64,000 bases of DNA from Siphonobacter aquaeclarae (GTDB lineage Bacteria > Bacteroidota > Bacteroidia > Cytophagales > Spirosomataceae), in the NCBI RefSeq assembly GCF_900103285.1, contig NZ_FNGS01000003.1, forward strand, positions 725,698 through 789,697. The letters are read 5' to 3'. The position numbers and the translations under genes were made by a program. A model generated the notes under the pieces. That model was given only the letters and a program-made list of their open reading frames with translations. It searched no databases and was not told the DNA's origin. Shown piece after piece: positions 7,958-16,936 of the stretch. Positions within the stretch are counted from its first letter, which is position 1, and each line of letters starts with the position of its first letter.

Positions 7958-9184
7958 TTATTTTTTAGAATCGAGAACGAACGAAATGGGAAGGTTAAAA
8001 CGACTGCTCACTACCCGGCCCCTATGCATGGCCGGCTGCCATTTCGGGAATGACCGGATTACCTGCAAAGCCGCCGCATCGCATCCGAAGCCGATGCCTT
8101 TTATGACTTCCGGAGACGTAATCCGTCCGTCTTTTTCGATCGTGAACCGGAGAAATACCTTGCCTTCCACATGTGCCCGGATAGCGGCGTCCGGGTACTT
8201 CAGGTGCCGGCCCAGGAAGGTATAGAGCGCCTGGTCGCCGCCGGGGAACACCGCCTGCTTTTCGACAAGGGTATAAACCGTTTCCGGAACAGTATTCGCC
8301 ACAATCCTGGGCGGAGTAAAGACCGTCTCTACTTTCCGTTCCATACTCGCGCTCGACAGAAACAGCATCGCGCCGAACAGCGGCAATACCATCAGGTACC
8401 GGTATTGTACGGCGGCGGCCGACGGCCGTCGTTTCAGCATCGCGACCCGCTGTTTCAGCACTGAATGGTTGAAAAACCGGTGTGCCAGCTCTGATTGTAC
8501 CACGCCGAAATGCTGGGTAAAGAGCAGCATGGCATAATCGGCGCGGGAAGCTTCTTCCCGGCTCGCGACTTCGTCGGCCAGGTATTCGTGCAGCAGCCGG
8601 ACGTCCCGCTTGAGGAAGTACACCACCGGATTGAACCAGTTGAACACGGCCACCAGCTCAAAGAAAATAACATCCGCCGAGTGCAGCTGCCGTACGTGAA
8701 CCCGCTCGTGCGCCTCGATGGTATGCCGGTTGGGCAGGTTCTTGCCGACAAAAAAGTGACTGAAGAACGCGTAGGCCTCGTTCGACCGTTTCAGGTGCCG
8801 GTAGTGAAACAACTGCCCCAGCTGCCGGAGCTGAAACGCGAACTTGCCGAGAAAAAAGAGAATACCGAACAGGTAAAAGACCGCCAGCAGGTGGCCCCAC
8901 ATGACCGGATTTTCCGTTGCCTCGTTCCGGAAAGTATCCGGACGGATGAAGACCAGCTTCGGATTGTAAAATTGATAAAGCGTTTCGTTGAACTGCCGCG
9001 TTACGAGCCAGCTGCCTACCCAGTCCGACTGCATCACCGGAATGAAGAACGACAGGGCCGTTCCCGCCAGCAAAAAACTGCGGTTCTGCTGGTGAAAGGT
9101 CTCGTTCCGGAGAAGGAGCCGGTAAAAGGCGTAAAATCCGGCCAGGTACAGGTTGACCTGAAGAAGATAATGCAGCCAGTTCAT
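7958..9184 (-). CDS. M56 (BlaR1-like) membrane metallopeptidase fused to a TonB C-terminal domain
   Basis: A 408-residue protein with N-terminal membrane helices, the zinc site HERVH (His159, Glu160, His163) and LLHEYLADEVA with Glu200 as probable third ligand, a TM near 262-280, and a C-terminal TonB-type domain at about 305-403 where BlaR1 would carry a penicillin-binding sensor. In BlaR1 systems the peptidase inactivates the BlaI repressor on induction. Here the sensor is a TonB_C domain, so the signal is unlikely to be a beta-lactam. It follows blaI by 33 bases. Confidence 0.9.
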   Translation of the reverse strand: MNWLHYLLQVNLYLAGFYAFYRLLLRNETFHQQNRSFLLAGTALSFFIPVMQSDWVGSWLVTRQFNETLYQFYNPKLVFIRPDTFRNEATENPVMWGHLLAVFYLFGILFFLGKFAFQLRQLGQLFHYRHLKRSNEAYAFFSHFFVGKNLPNRHTIEAHERVHVRQLHSADVIFFELVAVFNWFNPVVYFLKRDVRLLHEYLADEVASREEASRADYAMLLFTQHFGVVQSELAHRFFNHSVLKQRVAMLKRRPSAAAVQYRYLMVLPLFGAMLFLSSASMERKVETVFTPPRIVANTVPETVYTLVEKQAVFPGGDQALYTFLGRHLKYPDAAIRAHVEGKVFLRFTIEKDGRITSPEVIKGIGFGCDAAALQVIRSFPKWQPAMHRGRVVSSRFNLPISFVLDSKK

Positions 9185-9217
9185 ACGAAATCCTCTTTTT
9201 GGGTGGATAGGAAAGGA

Positions 9218-9589
9218 CTACTCCTTTTTCATCTGCTCGATCATCTTCAGGATGTCGTCTGCCTCATTCAGTTCCACTTTCTTCTTCTTCATGAAAAAGG
9301 AAAAGAGGCTGCCGACGGAATTCCCGAAATAACCCTCCATTAGTTTCTCCGTCGCAAACGTACGGTACTGCTCCTTCGTAATCAGCGGATGATACTGGTG
9401 CGACTTGCCATAGGCAGTATGCCCGACAAAGCCCTTCTGCTCCAGAATACGGATGATCGTGGAAACGGTATTATACGCAGGCTTCGGTTCCGGCAGCCGG
9501 TCCAGGACGTCTTTCACAAAGCCCTTTTCCAGCCCCCAGAGTACGTGCATAATCTGCTCTTCAGCCCGGGTAAGTTCTTTTTCAACCAT
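9218..9589 (-). CDS. BlaI/MecI/CopY-family repressor
   Basis: A 123-residue protein from ATG 9589 (an upstream in-frame start at 9643 would add 18 residues without family support). It contains the BlaI winged helix (LTRAEEQIMHVLW, KPAYNTVSTIIRILEQKGFV) and a C-terminal dimerisation helix. The family represses its own operon until cleaved by the partner M56 peptidase, which is the next gene. Palindromes lie in its own promoter and before the distal tonB. Confidence 0.93.
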   Translation of the reverse strand: MVEKELTRAEEQIMHVLWGLEKGFVKDVLDRLPEPKPAYNTVSTIIRILEQKGFVGHTAYGKSHQYHPLITKEQYRTFATEKLMEGYFGNSVGSLFSFFMKKKKVELNEADDILKMIEQMKKE

Positions 9590-9666
9590 GGTCGTTTTGG
9601 TTTGGGACGGATACTTTCCCCGGGGACCAACCCGGTTCGGCAACCGTCACCGTCAGATATCTGTTT

Positions 9667-9700
9667 CAAAGATTAAACTAATATTTTAGTTTACAAACTA
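9667..9700 (-). promoter_or_regulatory. blaI promoter with overlapping operator palindromes
   Basis: On the minus strand a TTG (9694-9696) precedes AATCTTTG (9667-9674), a near-match -7 element. Between and over them sit AAACTAATATTTTAGTTT (9675-9692) and TAGTTTACAAACTA (9687-9700), two overlapping inverted repeats. A repressor bound here would block polymerase, as expected for BlaI autoregulation. Confidence 0.75.
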
Positions 9701-9744
9701 TTCCCTTCGTTTTTTTCGGGAAAAAAGAAAAAGAGAAACAGGTC

Positions 9745-10263
9745 TTATCCCGGTTGACTGAATACCCGGGAGCGGAGCCGTTCGACGTCTACACTACGCA
9801 GGTAGCGGGGGATATTCCGGAAGCGTTTATGAAAACCATAGCCGCCGTGTGTCATTTCATCAACGGCCTGATCTGCCGTCCATCCCTGAAATACCATGCG
9901 GTAGAGGGCCGAGACAACGCCCGTCCGGTCGGAGCCCTTCCAGCAGTGAATCAGGACGGGCCCCTGGCGACGGGCAATCAGCTGAAGGACCGCTACCAGG
10001 TCGTCTTCCTGCAAATGCCCCGCCCGCATCGACACCTGGTGCAGGATCAGACCGGTACCCTGTGCCCGGGGTTTGTCGCGCTCGCCGTCCCGCCGCAGGC
10101 TGATGACCTCGCGGATACCGGCTTTCTTCAGGACAGCAAAATCCGCCCGTCGCGGCTGTGCCGAGCGGTATACACTACTGTCAAGCTGATGGAAATTGGG
10201 TGTTTGGGAAAATGCCGCCAGCGGCAGCAGCAAAAGAGCCAGCAAAAACGGTTTCATCGCCAT
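9745..10263 (-). CDS. Exported protein tyrosine/dual-specificity phosphatase
   Basis: A 172-residue protein from ATG 10263 with a signal peptide (MAMKPFLLALLLLPLAAFSQ) and the P-loop HCWKGSDRTG, which matches HCxxGxDRTG with the nucleophilic Cys and the Arg. Similar exported phosphatases occur in Bacteroidota; substrates are mostly unknown. A start at 10329 would put 22 non-signal residues first and run into the intergenic repeat, so it is rejected. A heptad repeat separates it from the YitT gene. Confidence 0.88.
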   Translation of the reverse strand: MAMKPFLLALLLLPLAAFSQTPNFHQLDSSVYRSAQPRRADFAVLKKAGIREVISLRRDGERDKPRAQGTGLILHQVSMRAGHLQEDDLVAVLQLIARRQGPVLIHCWKGSDRTGVVSALYRMVFQGWTADQAVDEMTHGGYGFHKRFRNIPRYLRSVDVERLRSRVFSQPG

Positions 10264-10310
10264 GCAAACGTGGTACGGAAGGGTAACACGAAACCGGCGG
10301 AGGCGGTTCA

Positions 10311-10355
10311 GGCATGGGGCATGGGGCATACGGCCCTCTGCCCCATGCCCTCTGC
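10311..10355. repeat. Heptad-unit palindromic intergenic repeat (copy 1)
   Basis: Between the YitT and phosphatase genes the left part repeats GCATGGG twice plus GCATACG; the right part, read on the other strand, runs GCAGAGG, GCATGGG, GCAGAGG. The arms share an 11-bp inverted repeat (10310-10320 region with 10339-10349). The same units recur at 60414-60480. Confidence 0.75.
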
Positions 10356-10356
10356 A

Positions 10357-11313
10357 TCAATGAAAAGCCCTCTTCTTAATCATGCCCCCCTTCGTATCCT
10401 GAATACTATGCTGGACGATGAAGGCCTGTTCGTCGATTTTCTCGACTTCGTTTTTGAGGCGGGTGATTTCAAGGCGGGTGATGACCGTATAGACGATGTC
10501 AATATCCCCGTTACGCTCGCCACGCTTGCCGAAGCCCCGCTGGCCTTTGAACATCGTGACGCCGCGGCCCATCTCATTGACGATCATCCGGCGGATGGAA
10601 TCGCTCTTTTCGGAGACAATGGTAATGGCCGTGTACTCCTCCAGACCGGTAAGGATGAATTCGATGGTACGCGAGGCCGAAAAGTAGGTAAGCATGGCAT
10701 ACAGCGCCGTTTCGACGTTGACGAGCAAAGCCGATACCGCGAAGATCGTGACGTTGATAGCCATGATGATATCCCCGACCGTGAACCCTGTTTTCCGGCT
10801 GAGGTAAAGGGCCAGGATTTCGGTGCCATCGAGCACACAGCCGCCCCGGATGGAGAGACCGATGCCTGCGCCGAGGAAAAATCCTCCGAAAACCGCGATT
10901 AGCAGCTTATCCCGCGTGAAAACCGGTAGTTCGAGAAAGGACAGGGACAAGGCGAGTACAATAATTGCAGCCAGTGTCCGCAGGGCAAATCCCAGGGAAA
11001 TCTGCCGGAAGCCCAATACTATGAAAGGAATATTGATAGCTACCAGAAGAATGGACAGATCCCAGCCCGTGAGTGTCCGGACGAGGAGGGAAATACCGGT
11101 TACCCCGCCGTCGAGAAAATGGCTTGGCAGAAGGAATCCGCGCAGGCCGACAGCCGCGCAGGAAATACCCATCAGAATGAGCAGGTTGTCTTTGATTACC
11201 TGCTTCGGACTGATGTGACGAAGCAGTCGGAGCTGGTGGAAAAAGAACCGGCGGAGCGGTCCCCGACCGGCGGCGTGCGATGTGTAAAGATGTGACGGAG
11301 AAGTATGCTGCAT
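10357..11313 (-). CDS. YitT family membrane protein (DUF161 + DUF2179)
   Basis: A 318-residue protein from ATG 11313 with five or so TM segments between about residues 45 and 195 (YitT membrane domain with LRGFLLPSHFLDGGVTG and RGGCVLDGTEILA) and a C-terminal DUF2179 domain (EYTAITIVSEKSDSIRRMI) resembling small-ligand-binding domains. The biochemical function of the family is not established. It follows meaB by 79 bases in the same direction. Confidence 0.92.
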   Translation of the reverse strand: MQHTSPSHLYTSHAAGRGPLRRFFFHQLRLLRHISPKQVIKDNLLILMGISCAAVGLRGFLLPSHFLDGGVTGISLLVRTLTGWDLSILLVAINIPFIVLGFRQISLGFALRTLAAIIVLALSLSFLELPVFTRDKLLIAVFGGFFLGAGIGLSIRGGCVLDGTEILALYLSRKTGFTVGDIIMAINVTIFAVSALLVNVETALYAMLTYFSASRTIEFILTGLEEYTAITIVSEKSDSIRRMIVNEMGRGVTMFKGQRGFGKRGERNGDIDIVYTVITRLEITRLKNEVEKIDEQAFIVQHSIQDTKGGMIKKRAFH

Positions 11314-11392
11314 AAGGCGATCTGAAGCGAGGGTGTACAAAAGCAACGAGCTGCTTTGCCGGAATAGTATTCCTGAAAATAGGCTTTTTGCC

Positions 11393-12373
11393 TCAGATTT
11401 CCGCTGAAAATAACCTTTTTGCTGCTGTTAAGGGGGGAATGGTACCTTTCCGGACCTGCTCTTCGAGGTCCTGCAACCGGCGTTGAATGAGGGGGTTAGC
11501 GTAGAATTGCGCTTCCAGTTGCTGCCGGATAAACGCATGCATCCAGCTCAGGTTCTGTCGCTCCCGCTGAGCCGAAAAAAAACCGTTTTTTTGGATGAAG
11601 GACAGGTATTCCTCCGTCTGTTTCCAGATATTCTCTATGCTTTCGTCCTGAAAAATGGAGCAGGGCAGAACAGGTACCGTCCACCCGGAAGCCGGCGGGG
11701 CAAGGAAGTGAAGGGCGTGTGCATAATCGCGCCGGGCGGTTTCTACCCGCGTGCGGTTGTCTCCGTCGTCTTTGGTAATCAGGAGAAAATCGGCCAGCTC
11801 CATAATTCCTCGTTTGACACCCTGCAGTTCGTCGCCGGCACCTGCCAGTAACAGCAGGAAGAAACAGTCAGTCATGTTCCGCACCTCCGTTTCCGACTGT
11901 CCGACGCCGACGGTTTCGATCAGAATAATGTCAAAACCGGCCGCTTCGCACAGGAGTAATGTTTCCCGCGTTTGGCGGGCTACGCCGCCGAGGGTCAATC
12001 CGCTGGGTGTCGGGCGGATGTAGGCGCTCGGATTCCGGGCAAGTGTTTCCATGCGGGTTTTGTCGCCGAGGATACTCCCGCCCGACTGCCGGCTGCTGGG
12101 ATCGATGGCAAGTACCGCAACCCGGTAATCCTGCGCGGTCAGGTAGTTGCCGAATGCTTCGATGAAGGAGCTTTTGCCGACACCCGGGGCGCCGGTAATA
12201 CCGATGCGCACGGCGTTACCGGTATGCGGTAGTATGGCTTCGAGGAGTCGGTCGGCCAGCTCCCGGTCGTCTGCCCGGCTGCTTTCCGTGAGCGTGATGG
12301 CCTGACTGAGTACGACGCGGTCGCCGCTCAGAATGCCTTCAAGATACGCCGATAGGGAAAGTCGCTTGCGCAT
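11393..12373 (-). CDS. meaB: MeaB/ArgK-type GTPase (methylmalonyl-CoA mutase chaperone)
   Basis: A 326-residue protein with the P-loop GAPGVGKS at 61-68, the MeaB signature AVLAIDPSSRQSGGSILGDKTRM (given here only as key residues DPSS and GDKTRM), an ETVGVGQSE switch and a C-terminal dimerisation arm. MeaB guards and reactivates adenosylcobalamin-dependent mutases by GTP hydrolysis. No mutase gene lies nearby. It starts 3 bases after the ispD stop, so it is in the queA-ispD-meaB unit. Confidence 0.95.
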   Translation of the reverse strand: MRKRLSLSAYLEGILSGDRVVLSQAITLTESSRADDRELADRLLEAILPHTGNAVRIGITGAPGVGKSSFIEAFGNYLTAQDYRVAVLAIDPSSRQSGGSILGDKTRMETLARNPSAYIRPTPSGLTLGGVARQTRETLLLCEAAGFDIILIETVGVGQSETEVRNMTDCFFLLLLAGAGDELQGVKRGIMELADFLLITKDDGDNRTRVETARRDYAHALHFLAPPASGWTVPVLPCSIFQDESIENIWKQTEEYLSFIQKNGFFSAQRERQNLSWMHAFIRQQLEAQFYANPLIQRRLQDLEEQVRKGTIPPLTAAKRLFSAEI

Positions 12374-12376
12374 GGC

Positions 12377-13060
12377 TCAGGAATTCCGGAGCAGGGCTTC
12401 GGCCAGAAGCAGGTCTTCCGGAGTAGTAATCTTGATGTTTTCGTAGGATCCGTCGACCAGAAAAACCGGAAATCCGGCCGCTTCCGCCACGGAGGCATCG
12501 TCGGTAAAGAGCGGGCTTTCCGACTGCCGGAAAGCGTCCTTCAATAACCCGACCCGAAACGTCTGCGGCGTTTGTACCAGGCGCAGGCTCGCGCGGTCGA
12601 GTGCCCTGTTTTCCGTTTCGGAGACGATTTGCCGAATGGAATCTTTCGCGGGTACAGCGACAACCGCGGTTCCGTCAGTTTCTGCCTGACGAAACCCGGC
12701 AGCAATGACCTCTACCGGAACCAGCGGACGGACGCCATCGTGAACAGCGACCAGGCCCTCGCCTTCGATAAGCGCCAGACCATTCCGCACCGATTGAAAG
12801 CGCGTAGCGCCGCCCGGTGTTTCCAGAATCGGAGAAGCAAAAGCTTCCAGCGAGGAATGCGCTTTGCGGATTTCCCGCCAGGCTGGCAATTGATCGGCAG
12901 GCAGGCAGAGAATAATCTGAACGGCGGGTGAGTAAGTCAGAAATCGCTCCAGGGTATGGACGAGCACGGGCTTTCCGGCCAGCGGCAGAAACTGCTTCGG
13001 GACCGAACTGCCCATGCGGCTGCCGCTTCCGCCGGCCACGATGATGGCGTATTGCTTCAT
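12377..13060 (-). CDS. ispD: 2-C-methyl-D-erythritol 4-phosphate cytidylyltransferase
   Basis: A 227-residue enzyme of the non-mevalonate isoprenoid pathway, transferring CMP from CTP to MEP. It has the nucleotide-binding start IIVAGGSGSRMGSSVPKQF, VHDGVRPLV in the middle and LVQTPQTF plus TDDASVAEAAG later, all at normal spacing; length is typical. It lies between queA (24 bases upstream) and meaB (3 bases downstream). Confidence 0.96.
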   Translation of the reverse strand: MKQYAIIVAGGSGSRMGSSVPKQFLPLAGKPVLVHTLERFLTYSPAVQIILCLPADQLPAWREIRKAHSSLEAFASPILETPGGATRFQSVRNGLALIEGEGLVAVHDGVRPLVPVEVIAAGFRQAETDGTAVVAVPAKDSIRQIVSETENRALDRASLRLVQTPQTFRVGLLKDAFRQSESPLFTDDASVAEAAGFPVFLVDGSYENIKITTPEDLLLAEALLRNS

Positions 13061-13084
13061 ACGGGAAAGTCTCTTACCCGCCGA

Positions 13085-14140
13085 CTACAGGATCAGCATG
13101 GCGTCTCCGTAGCTGAAGAACTTGTATTTTTCCTTAATGGCCTGTTCGTATGCCGTCATGACGAGGTCGTATCCGCCGAAGGCGCATACACTCATCAACA
13201 GAACAGACTCCGGAAGGTGCAGGTTTGTCAGCAGGGAATTGCTGATTTTGAAGTCGTAAGGAGGAAAGATGAACCGATCGGTCCAGCCTTCACTGGCTTT
13301 CAGCCGGCTGTTGGCCGATACCGAGGATTCCAGGGTTTTCAGAACAGTGGTTCCGATGGAGCAGACGCGCTTGTTGTGATCGAGCGAATCGTTGACAATA
13401 TCAGCCGTGCCACCCGGAATGAAATACGGTTCAGAATCCGTCTTGTGCTTGGTGAGGTCTTCCACATCTACCTGGCGGAAGGTGCCGAGGCCAACGTGCA
13501 GAGTAATGGGCGTGAAGCGGGTTCCGTTGATTTCCATGCGCTTCACGATGTTTTTGGTGAAGTGCAGGCCGGCCGTAGGCGCGGCAACGGCGCCGACTTT
13601 GTTGTCGTCCGCGAAAATCGTCTGGTAGCGTTCCCGGTCTTCTTCCGTCGCTTTCCGGCGGTTTTTGATTTCCTCGGGCAGCGGGGTTTCGCCCAGTTCA
13701 TGGATGGCCTTCATGAGGGCACTGTGGTCGCCGTCATACAAAAACCGGATCGTACGACCGCGCGACGTAGTATTGTCGATGACTTCCGCGACGAGGTCGC
13801 TGTCGCCGAAATACAGCTTGTTGCCTACACGGATTTTCCGGGCGGGGTCAACCAGCACGTCCCAGAGGCGGTGCTCGCGGTTGAGCTCGCGCAGGAGGAA
13901 TACTTCGATTTTGGCGCCGGTTTTTTCTTTACTGCCATAGAGACGGGCCGGAAACACTTTCGTGTCGTTGACTACCATGGTATCTCCGTCTCCGAAGTAA
14001 CTGGCAATGTCCCCGAATTGGCGATGTTCGATTTGCCGGGTCTGACGGTTGACGACCATCAGCCGTGATTCGCCGCGTTCGGCAGGGTAGAGAGCGATCA
14101 GGTTTTGCGGCAGATCGAATTTGAATTCGGATAACTTCAT
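13085..14140 (-). CDS. queA: tRNA preQ1(34) S-adenosylmethionine ribosyltransferase-isomerase
   Basis: A 351-residue QueA: N-terminal [36 protein letters not shown], the [10 protein letters not shown] motif and the C-terminal [19 protein letters not shown]. The enzyme moves the ribosyl part of SAM onto preQ1 in tRNA to form epoxyqueuosine. It is the likely first gene of a unit with ispD and meaB. Confidence 0.97.
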   Translation of the reverse strand: MKLSEFKFDLPQNLIALYPAERGESRLMVVNRQTRQIEHRQFGDIASYFGDGDTMVVNDTKVFPARLYGSKEKTGAKIEVFLLRELNREHRLWDVLVDPARKIRVGNKLYFGDSDLVAEVIDNTTSRGRTIRFLYDGDHSALMKAIHELGETPLPEEIKNRRKATEEDRERYQTIFADDNKVGAVAAPTAGLHFTKNIVKRMEINGTRFTPITLHVGLGTFRQVDVEDLTKHKTDSEPYFIPGGTADIVNDSLDHNKRVCSIGTTVLKTLESSVSANSRLKASEGWTDRFIFPPYDFKISNSLLTNLHLPESVLLMSVCAFGGYDLVMTAYEQAIKEKYKFFSYGDAMLIL

Positions 14141-14347
14141 GGGTTTCAGTTAGATACCAGATAGTTTTGGCTAAATATGCACTTTACGGGCTGCGAATGT
14201 CAAGCATTTTTTGGAAATTTTCCCGAAATCTTTTAAAAGCTGCTCTCCGTTCAACCCGTCAAAATGCGGGGTTGGTCCTAATTTCGGTTGCGTTTTGCCC
14301 CGAATGCTCCCTACTTTCGGTCTGAATAAAATCCGTTCGCACTCCGC

Positions 14348-15595
14348 ATGATGAAATTCATCCGTCAGGTTCTGGAAAGCATCCGTTTCGCCTGGCAGGC
14401 GCTCCGCTCCAACCTGCTTCGTACGGTCCTGTCCCTGCTCGGCGTTACCGTCGGGATTTTTTCGATCATTGCCGTATTCACCATGGTCGACTCCCTGGAG
14501 GCGAGCATCCGCGAAAGCCTGAACTTCACCGGCAGCAATACCGTATTTGTATCGAAATGGTCCTGGAATTTCAGTGATCAGGAATACGCCTGGTGGAAGT
14601 ACTTCCGCCGGCCGGCGCCCAGCTTTGCCGAGTTCCGTTTCCTGGAAAAGAACCTCGAAAACGCGGAGTTTATTGCAATTTCAGACGGCCGCGGCGGTCA
14701 GACGATCAAAAACGGGAACAATTCCATGACTGCCGGCGTCCGCGGCATCAGCTACCAGTACAACCAGATCACCGATATGCCGATCGAAAAGGGCCGGTAC
14801 TTCAGCCCGATGGAGATCGAATCGGCCCGGAATGTAGTCGTCGTCGGATCCGATATCGCCTCCAACCTCTTTCCGTTTCAGGAGCCGGTAGGGCAGTACA
14901 TCCGGATCAAGGGCCTGCGCTTTCAGGTCATCGGCGTCATGGAGCGGGTCGGAACCGGGATGTTTGACATCGGCGGAAAGCCTGATATCCGCTGTTACAT
15001 TCCCTATATCTCTTTTTCCAAGCTCTTTCACACCCGCTATTCCGAACCGAATATCTCCGTCAAGGGCTTTGACCGCGACGAACACCAGCAGGAGCTCGAA
15101 GGCGAGCTCATCGGACTGATGCGTACCAAGCGCGGCCTCAAGCCGTACCAGGAAGATAACTTTTCGATCAACCGGCCGGAAGCTATTCAGAACCTGGTGG
15201 CCGGTATTTTCTCTACCCTGCGCGGCGCCGGGCTTATCATCGCATTGTTCTCCCTGCTGATCGGCGGTTTTGGTATCGCCAACATCATGTTTGTATCGGT
15301 GAAGGAGCGGACCAACCTCATCGGTATTCAGAAATCCCTCGGCGCCAAGACCTATTTCATTCTCTGCCAGTTTCTGTTCGAAGCCGTATTCCTCAGCCTG
15401 ATAGGTGGTTTGGTAGGCATTCTCCTGGTGTGGCTGCTGACCTTCTATCCGCAGGAAACCCTCGACATCCAGCTGACCTTCCGGAACGTCCTCATCGGCC
15501 TCGGCGTATCGAGTACGATCGGGTTACTGTCGGGCATTATTCCAGCGTGGATTGCCGCCCGGATGGATCCCGTGATGGCGATTCGTTCGAAATAG
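14348..15595 (+). CDS. MacB/FtsX-type ABC transporter permease
   Basis: A 415-residue permease with an N-terminal TM (residues about 20-45, LRTVLSLLGVTVGIFSIIAVF), a MacB-type periplasmic domain to about 280 and three C-terminal TM segments of the FtsX fold (about 290-315, 340-365, 375-400). It probably works with an ATPase encoded elsewhere, exporting a substrate or acting as mechanotransmitter; none can be named. Two ATGs are adjacent at 14348 and 14351. A weak promoter-like TTG / CTACTTTC pair lies near 14288-14318. Confidence 0.9.
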   Translation: MMKFIRQVLESIRFAWQALRSNLLRTVLSLLGVTVGIFSIIAVFTMVDSLEASIRESLNFTGSNTVFVSKWSWNFSDQEYAWWKYFRRPAPSFAEFRFLEKNLENAEFIAISDGRGGQTIKNGNNSMTAGVRGISYQYNQITDMPIEKGRYFSPMEIESARNVVVVGSDIASNLFPFQEPVGQYIRIKGLRFQVIGVMERVGTGMFDIGGKPDIRCYIPYISFSKLFHTRYSEPNISVKGFDRDEHQQELEGELIGLMRTKRGLKPYQEDNFSINRPEAIQNLVAGIFSTLRGAGLIIALFSLLIGGFGIANIMFVSVKERTNLIGIQKSLGAKTYFILCQFLFEAVFLSLIGGLVGILLVWLLTFYPQETLDIQLTFRNVLIGLGVSSTIGLLSGIIPAWIAARMDPVMAIRSK

Positions 15596-15708
15596 CCTGT
15601 TCTTTTTTGGCGATTTTGAGGAGAATCCGACGATTTTTCGGCAAACCTCTCTTTCTTTGAGTCGTTCAAACCTCCGGAACTGACCGGATCTTTAACCTTC
15701 GAGCGGTA

Positions 15709-16089
15709 ATGAAAACCTTTGTCAAAATACTGGTGGTTCTGCTGATCCTGGGGATTGGTATTTTCTGGGTACTGACCCTGGTCAACTATTCAGAAGGAGA
15801 AAGAGCGGGGACCATCACCCGGTTCAGCAAGCGGGGCTATGTGTTCAAAACCTGGGAAGGCGAACTGCTTCTCGGCGGTTTTTCACAGGGTACCGGGCAG
15901 CTGAACGCCGAAAAATGGAATTTCACCGTCGAATCCTCCCGGGATTCCACGATCAATACCATCAACGAAGGCCTCCGTACCGGACGCCGTATTACCTTGT
16001 TCTACGAAGAGAAACTATTTCAGTTTGACTGGAACGGTGAAACTAAATTTTTTGTGACGCGAGCAGAATTTGCCGATGGAGGACACTGA
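15709..16089 (+). CDS. Membrane-anchored hypothetical protein, 126 aa
   Basis: An N-terminal hydrophobic segment (residues about 6-26) is followed by YSEGERAGTITRFSKRGYVFKTWEGEL and a soluble beta-rich domain (key run: GERAGTITRFSKRG). Bacteroidota homologues carry the same motif and are sometimes labelled 6-phosphogluconate dehydrogenase, which is not supported by anything here. It overlaps the DUF3822 gene by 14 bases, so the two are probably co-translated. Confidence 0.75.
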   Translation: MKTFVKILVVLLILGIGIFWVLTLVNYSEGERAGTITRFSKRGYVFKTWEGELLLGGFSQGTGQLNAEKWNFTVESSRDSTINTINEGLRTGRRITLFYEEKLFQFDWNGETKFFVTRAEFADGGH

Positions 16090-16924
16090 GCTGAAGGATA
16101 CTATGAACCGGACATTTCTGATTCGGGAAGAGGGGTTTCCGCTGACATCCGTCGCGGACTATGTACTGACCATCAGCCTCGGGCCGGAATACCTCCGCCT
16201 GAGTGTGGTAAATCCCATAACCAACCGCTGCGGCTGGCTGGAAGAATTTGCCCTGACCACCGCCGGTTCCGAAGAGGAGTACCTCTCGGCAGTACAGCAG
16301 CTGGTGGGCACACATGAAATACTGACTAAAAATTTCTGGAAGCTGGTACGCGTTGTTGTGAGCAACCAGTCCTTTACCCTGGTACCTGCCTCCCTGTTCC
16401 GGAAGGAATATGCGGCGCGGTGCCTTTCGCTGGCGAAGGGAGCTATTGCCGACCACGAATTCGTGCACCATACTGTTCACGCGCAGTGGGAAGCGGTCAA
16501 TGTGTTCTCTCTGGGCACACAGCTGGCCGAATGGTTTTTTGAGAACTATCCTTTTGAAACCATTCACGTGCACCATCAGGTAGATTTGTTGCTGGAGATG
16601 GCGACACGTTTTCCGGAAGACGGGCTGCTTCTGTACCTCGAAAAGCATGCCGCAACCCTGCTTTTCATCCGTGGCGGAAAACTGCATTACTGCAACCGGT
16701 TTCTGTTCCGGACGGGCGCGGATTTGCTCTACTACCTCCTGTTTGCCATCAGCGAACTGAAAATAGACGCCGAGCATATCCCCGCCTGGGCTTTCGGCGA
16801 AATCACCGAAGACGACGAGCTTTACAAAGGCCTGTACAAGTACCTGGGCGAGCTGAAACCGGGCCTGCCCGATTCGCTCAACCTGCCCGCCGTCTCCGGA
16901 GACGTACCGCTTTACGTTTACTGA
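16076..16924 (+). CDS. DUF3822 family protein
   Basis: A 282-residue protein from ATG 16076 (TTG 16070 and ATG 16103 are alternatives). It matches the Bacteroidota DUF3822 family, with an actin/ASKHA-like look (LTISLGPEYLRLSVVNP near the start, LLYLEKHAATLLFIRGGKL in the second half). Function is unknown. It commonly sits beside coaD in this phylum, and here coaD begins 12 bases downstream. Confidence 0.8.
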   Translation: MEDTELKDTMNRTFLIREEGFPLTSVADYVLTISLGPEYLRLSVVNPITNRCGWLEEFALTTAGSEEEYLSAVQQLVGTHEILTKNFWKLVRVVVSNQSFTLVPASLFRKEYAARCLSLAKGAIADHEFVHHTVHAQWEAVNVFSLGTQLAEWFFENYPFETIHVHHQVDLLLEMATRFPEDGLLLYLEKHAATLLFIRGGKLHYCNRFLFRTGADLLYYLLFAISELKIDAEHIPAWAFGEITEDDELYKGLYKYLGELKPGLPDSLNLPAVSGDVPLYVY

Positions 16925-16936
16925 TCCCTTCTGACT

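Noticed and set aside
15709..16089. 6-phosphogluconate dehydrogenase label for the 126-residue protein
   Set aside because: The protein is far too short, membrane-anchored and lacks a nucleotide-binding fold, so the label sometimes attached to homologues is not supported.
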